Shown here one piece after another: positions 7,517 to 8,464 of a stretch of DNA of 8,464 bases. The position numbers and the translations under genes were made by a program. The notes under the pieces are model-generated. The model searched no databases and was not told the DNA's origin. It was given only the letters and a program-made list of their open reading frames with translations. Source of the DNA: an uncultured Bacteroidales bacterium (GTDB taxonomy: Bacteria > Bacteroidota > Bacteroidia > Bacteroidales > P3); NCBI GenBank assembly GCA_937910265.1, contig CALEPD010000008.1, positions 1 to 8,464 on the forward strand, written 5' to 3'. The number at the start of each line of letters is the position of its first letter. The first letter of the stretch is position 1.

Positions 7517-7521
7517 TGGCA

Positions 7522-8253
7522 CTATATCATACAGTAATGGGTCGCGAAGGATATGGCTTCGGCGATGTTTTTTACATTCAGTTTTGAGAATATTTGACGA
7601 CGGTAATACTTAATTGTTTCTGTTGATTTGCACATGAGAGAGGCTATTTCCTTTATTGTATGGCCTTGTATGGTCAACCGGAGCATCTCTTTTTCTTCAT
7701 CTGAAAAGGATATGAAATCATATGGTTTCCATGAGTTGCTTTCGTGTAAATAATGGTATGCATGGCTCGTTCCAGAGATTTTGACTAGAATTATAGGGCC
7801 TTTACAATGCACCGAAGGCGATACGATTCCAATCATTTGTCGTGGATTTCCGTTTTCGTCAAAATCTATAAGTCGAAGTTTGTGACACACCATTGTTGGT
7901 CGTTTCCCAATGATGATATGAAAATTAATAAAAAAAATCAATTGTTTCCTGTATTCTAAAGGTATATTCTTATAGCCCGAAGCAATTAGCGAATTAATGT
8001 TTTTTAAAAATACCCTTTCTTCGGTCGGGAGCAGTGGTGAGAAATATTCAGGACCTATCTTTAGTATTTCCTTTTCTTTCAAGCCGCACCGCAAAAGAGG
8101 GTGGTCAGACAAAAACGTGAAATTTCCGGTGGATAAATCCACAATATATACACCTTGATATGACAGTGAGGCAAAAGCATTGGCTATTTCGATATAATAA
8201 TCCTTTTCGCTCGATGATGTTCTCAAACTGCCAATTTCTGTTGTAACATTCAT
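7522..8253 (-). CDS. Orphan transcriptional regulator: PAS-like sensor plus LuxR-type HTH
   Basis: A 243-residue DNA-binding regulator. Residues about 20-145 look like a PAS fold: GVYIVDLSTGNFTFLSDHPLL, then a helical stretch with EYFSPLLPTEE, then a strand-rich end (KLRLIDFDENGNPRQMIGI), suggesting sensing of a small ligand or a partner. Residues 183-243 are a LuxR/GerE HTH: FSDEEKEML, then the GHTIKEIASLMCKSTETIKY core, then IFSKLNVKNIAEAI. There is no phospho-acceptor receiver domain and no histidine kinase gene nearby, so it is not an obvious two-component regulator. A TTG at 8302-8304 would lengthen it by 17 residues, but the -7 promoter box (8280-8287) lies inside that extension, so ATG 8251-8253 is preferred. 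The gene appears monocistronic on this side. Its targets are unknown; self-regulation is possible given the repeats upstream. Confidence 0.9.
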   Translation of the reverse strand: MNVTTEIGSLRTSSSEKDYYIEIANAFASLSYQGVYIVDLSTGNFTFLSDHPLLRCGLKEKEILKIGPEYFSPLLPTEERVFLKNINSLIASGYKNIPLEYRKQLIFFINFHIIIGKRPTMVCHKLRLIDFDENGNPRQMIGIVSPSVHCKGPIILVKISGTSHAYHYLHESNSWKPYDFISFSDEEKEMLRLTIQGHTIKEIASLMCKSTETIKYYRRQIFSKLNVKNIAEAISFATHYCMI

Positions 8254-8279
8254 TTGTTTTGGTTCTTTGTTTCGTATTG

Positions 8280-8287
8280 CAAAGATA
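8280..8287 (-). promoter_or_regulatory. Bacteroidota-type -7 promoter box for the LuxR-type regulator gene
   Basis: On the minus strand this reads TATCTTTG followed by CA, an exact and typical TAnnTTTG box. Transcription would start near 8273-8276, leaving a leader of only about 20 bases. The -33 box is weak: TTTTTG at 8302-8307 on the minus strand is about 5 bases too close. The box also decides the start codon, because it excludes the upstream TTG. Confidence 0.58.
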
Positions 8288-8296
8288 CGTAAAAAA

Positions 8297-8351
8297 CTAC
8301 ACAAAAATGTAGAAAAATACCTGTGTGTGTTATATTTATACTTTTGTGTAG
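8297..8351. repeat. 10-base inverted repeat with a nested smaller one, upstream of the regulator gene
   Basis: CTACACAAAA (8297-8306) recurs as its exact reverse complement TTTTGTGTAG (8342-8351), with 35 bases between the arms. The left arm is also part of a tighter inverted repeat, CTACA-CAAAAA-TGTAG (8297-8312). The left arms cover the -15 to -35 region of the regulator promoter, and the right arm overlaps a plus-strand promoter-like box (8339-8346). This is a reasonable operator layout, but binding is inferred from position only. Confidence 0.45.
8339..8346 (+). promoter_or_regulatory. Promoter-like box pointing out of the right end
   Basis: TACTTTTG matches TAnnTTTG on the plus strand, and TAAATTTG at 8374-8381 is a second match. 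Neither has a proper -33 TTTG at the right distance. From 8254 to the end of the window there is no open frame of note, so a divergent gene, if present, starts beyond the right edge. In DNA this AT-rich, chance matches are likely. Confidence 0.25.
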
Positions 8352-8464
8352 GCTGCTTCCGGATTGTTTTTTTTAAATTTGCTATATGTTTTTGTGCTAA
8401 ATGTTTATAGGTAACCTCTAAAATTTAAATAGCTGATAATAAAATAAATACATATAAATCTCGT

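Noticed and set aside
8254..8304. TTG start giving a 17-residue longer LuxR-type regulator
   Set aside because: The best promoter box lies within this extension, so the transcript would begin after the TTG.
8322..8331. TG dinucleotide run (TGTGTGTGTT)
   Set aside because: Only four TG units; too short to propose a phase-variable tract.

Overview
The window looks like ordinary chromosome from a Bacteroidales bacterium (Bacteroides/Prevotella/Muribaculaceae-like; the genus cannot be fixed from this sequence). Three things support this. The spacers hold promoter boxes of the Bacteroidota type TAnnTTTG, for example TAGTTTTGCA before the peptidase gene and TATCTTTGCA before the regulator gene. 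Starts lack strong Shine-Dalgarno sequences and are preceded by A-rich stretches. The protein types (a PAS-like/LuxR orphan regulator and a large secreted M23 peptidase with an uncharacterised C-terminal half) are familiar from that phylum.

Layout: six complete genes run on the plus strand and one runs back from the right end on the minus strand. The first 24 bases are the tail of an upstream plus-strand gene whose last residues, VSVRFSF-stop, look like an outer-membrane beta-barrel C-terminus. Then follow a cytoplasmic TPR protein (31-1452), a DedA-family membrane protein (1489-2271), a 65-residue single-span membrane protein that overlaps the dedA-like gene by 34 bases (2238-2435), the cysteine desulfurase sufS (2588-3793), the recombination-repair ATPase recN (3861-5540) and a secreted M23 metallopeptidase with a complete active site (5767-7431). 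A 90-base spacer with a hairpin separates this from the convergent gene for a LuxR-type regulator (7522-8253, minus). The last 211 bases are an AT-rich promoter region with inverted repeats and no coding signal.

How the genes relate: the left block (beta-barrel tail, TPR, DedA, small membrane protein) is tightly spaced and plausibly co-transcribed. sufS follows after 152 bases with a weak promoter candidate, and recN comes 67 bases after sufS and may share its transcript. The peptidase gene has its own promoter and a leader of roughly 110 bases. The regulator gene stands alone with its own promoter. No mobile elements, CRISPR array, tRNA or rRNA genes, or broken genes were seen.

I do not see an undescribed system that the sequence proves. 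The most useful leads are the small membrane protein overlapping the dedA-like gene, the 10-base inverted repeat upstream of the orphan regulator, and sufS sitting apart from any other suf gene in view.
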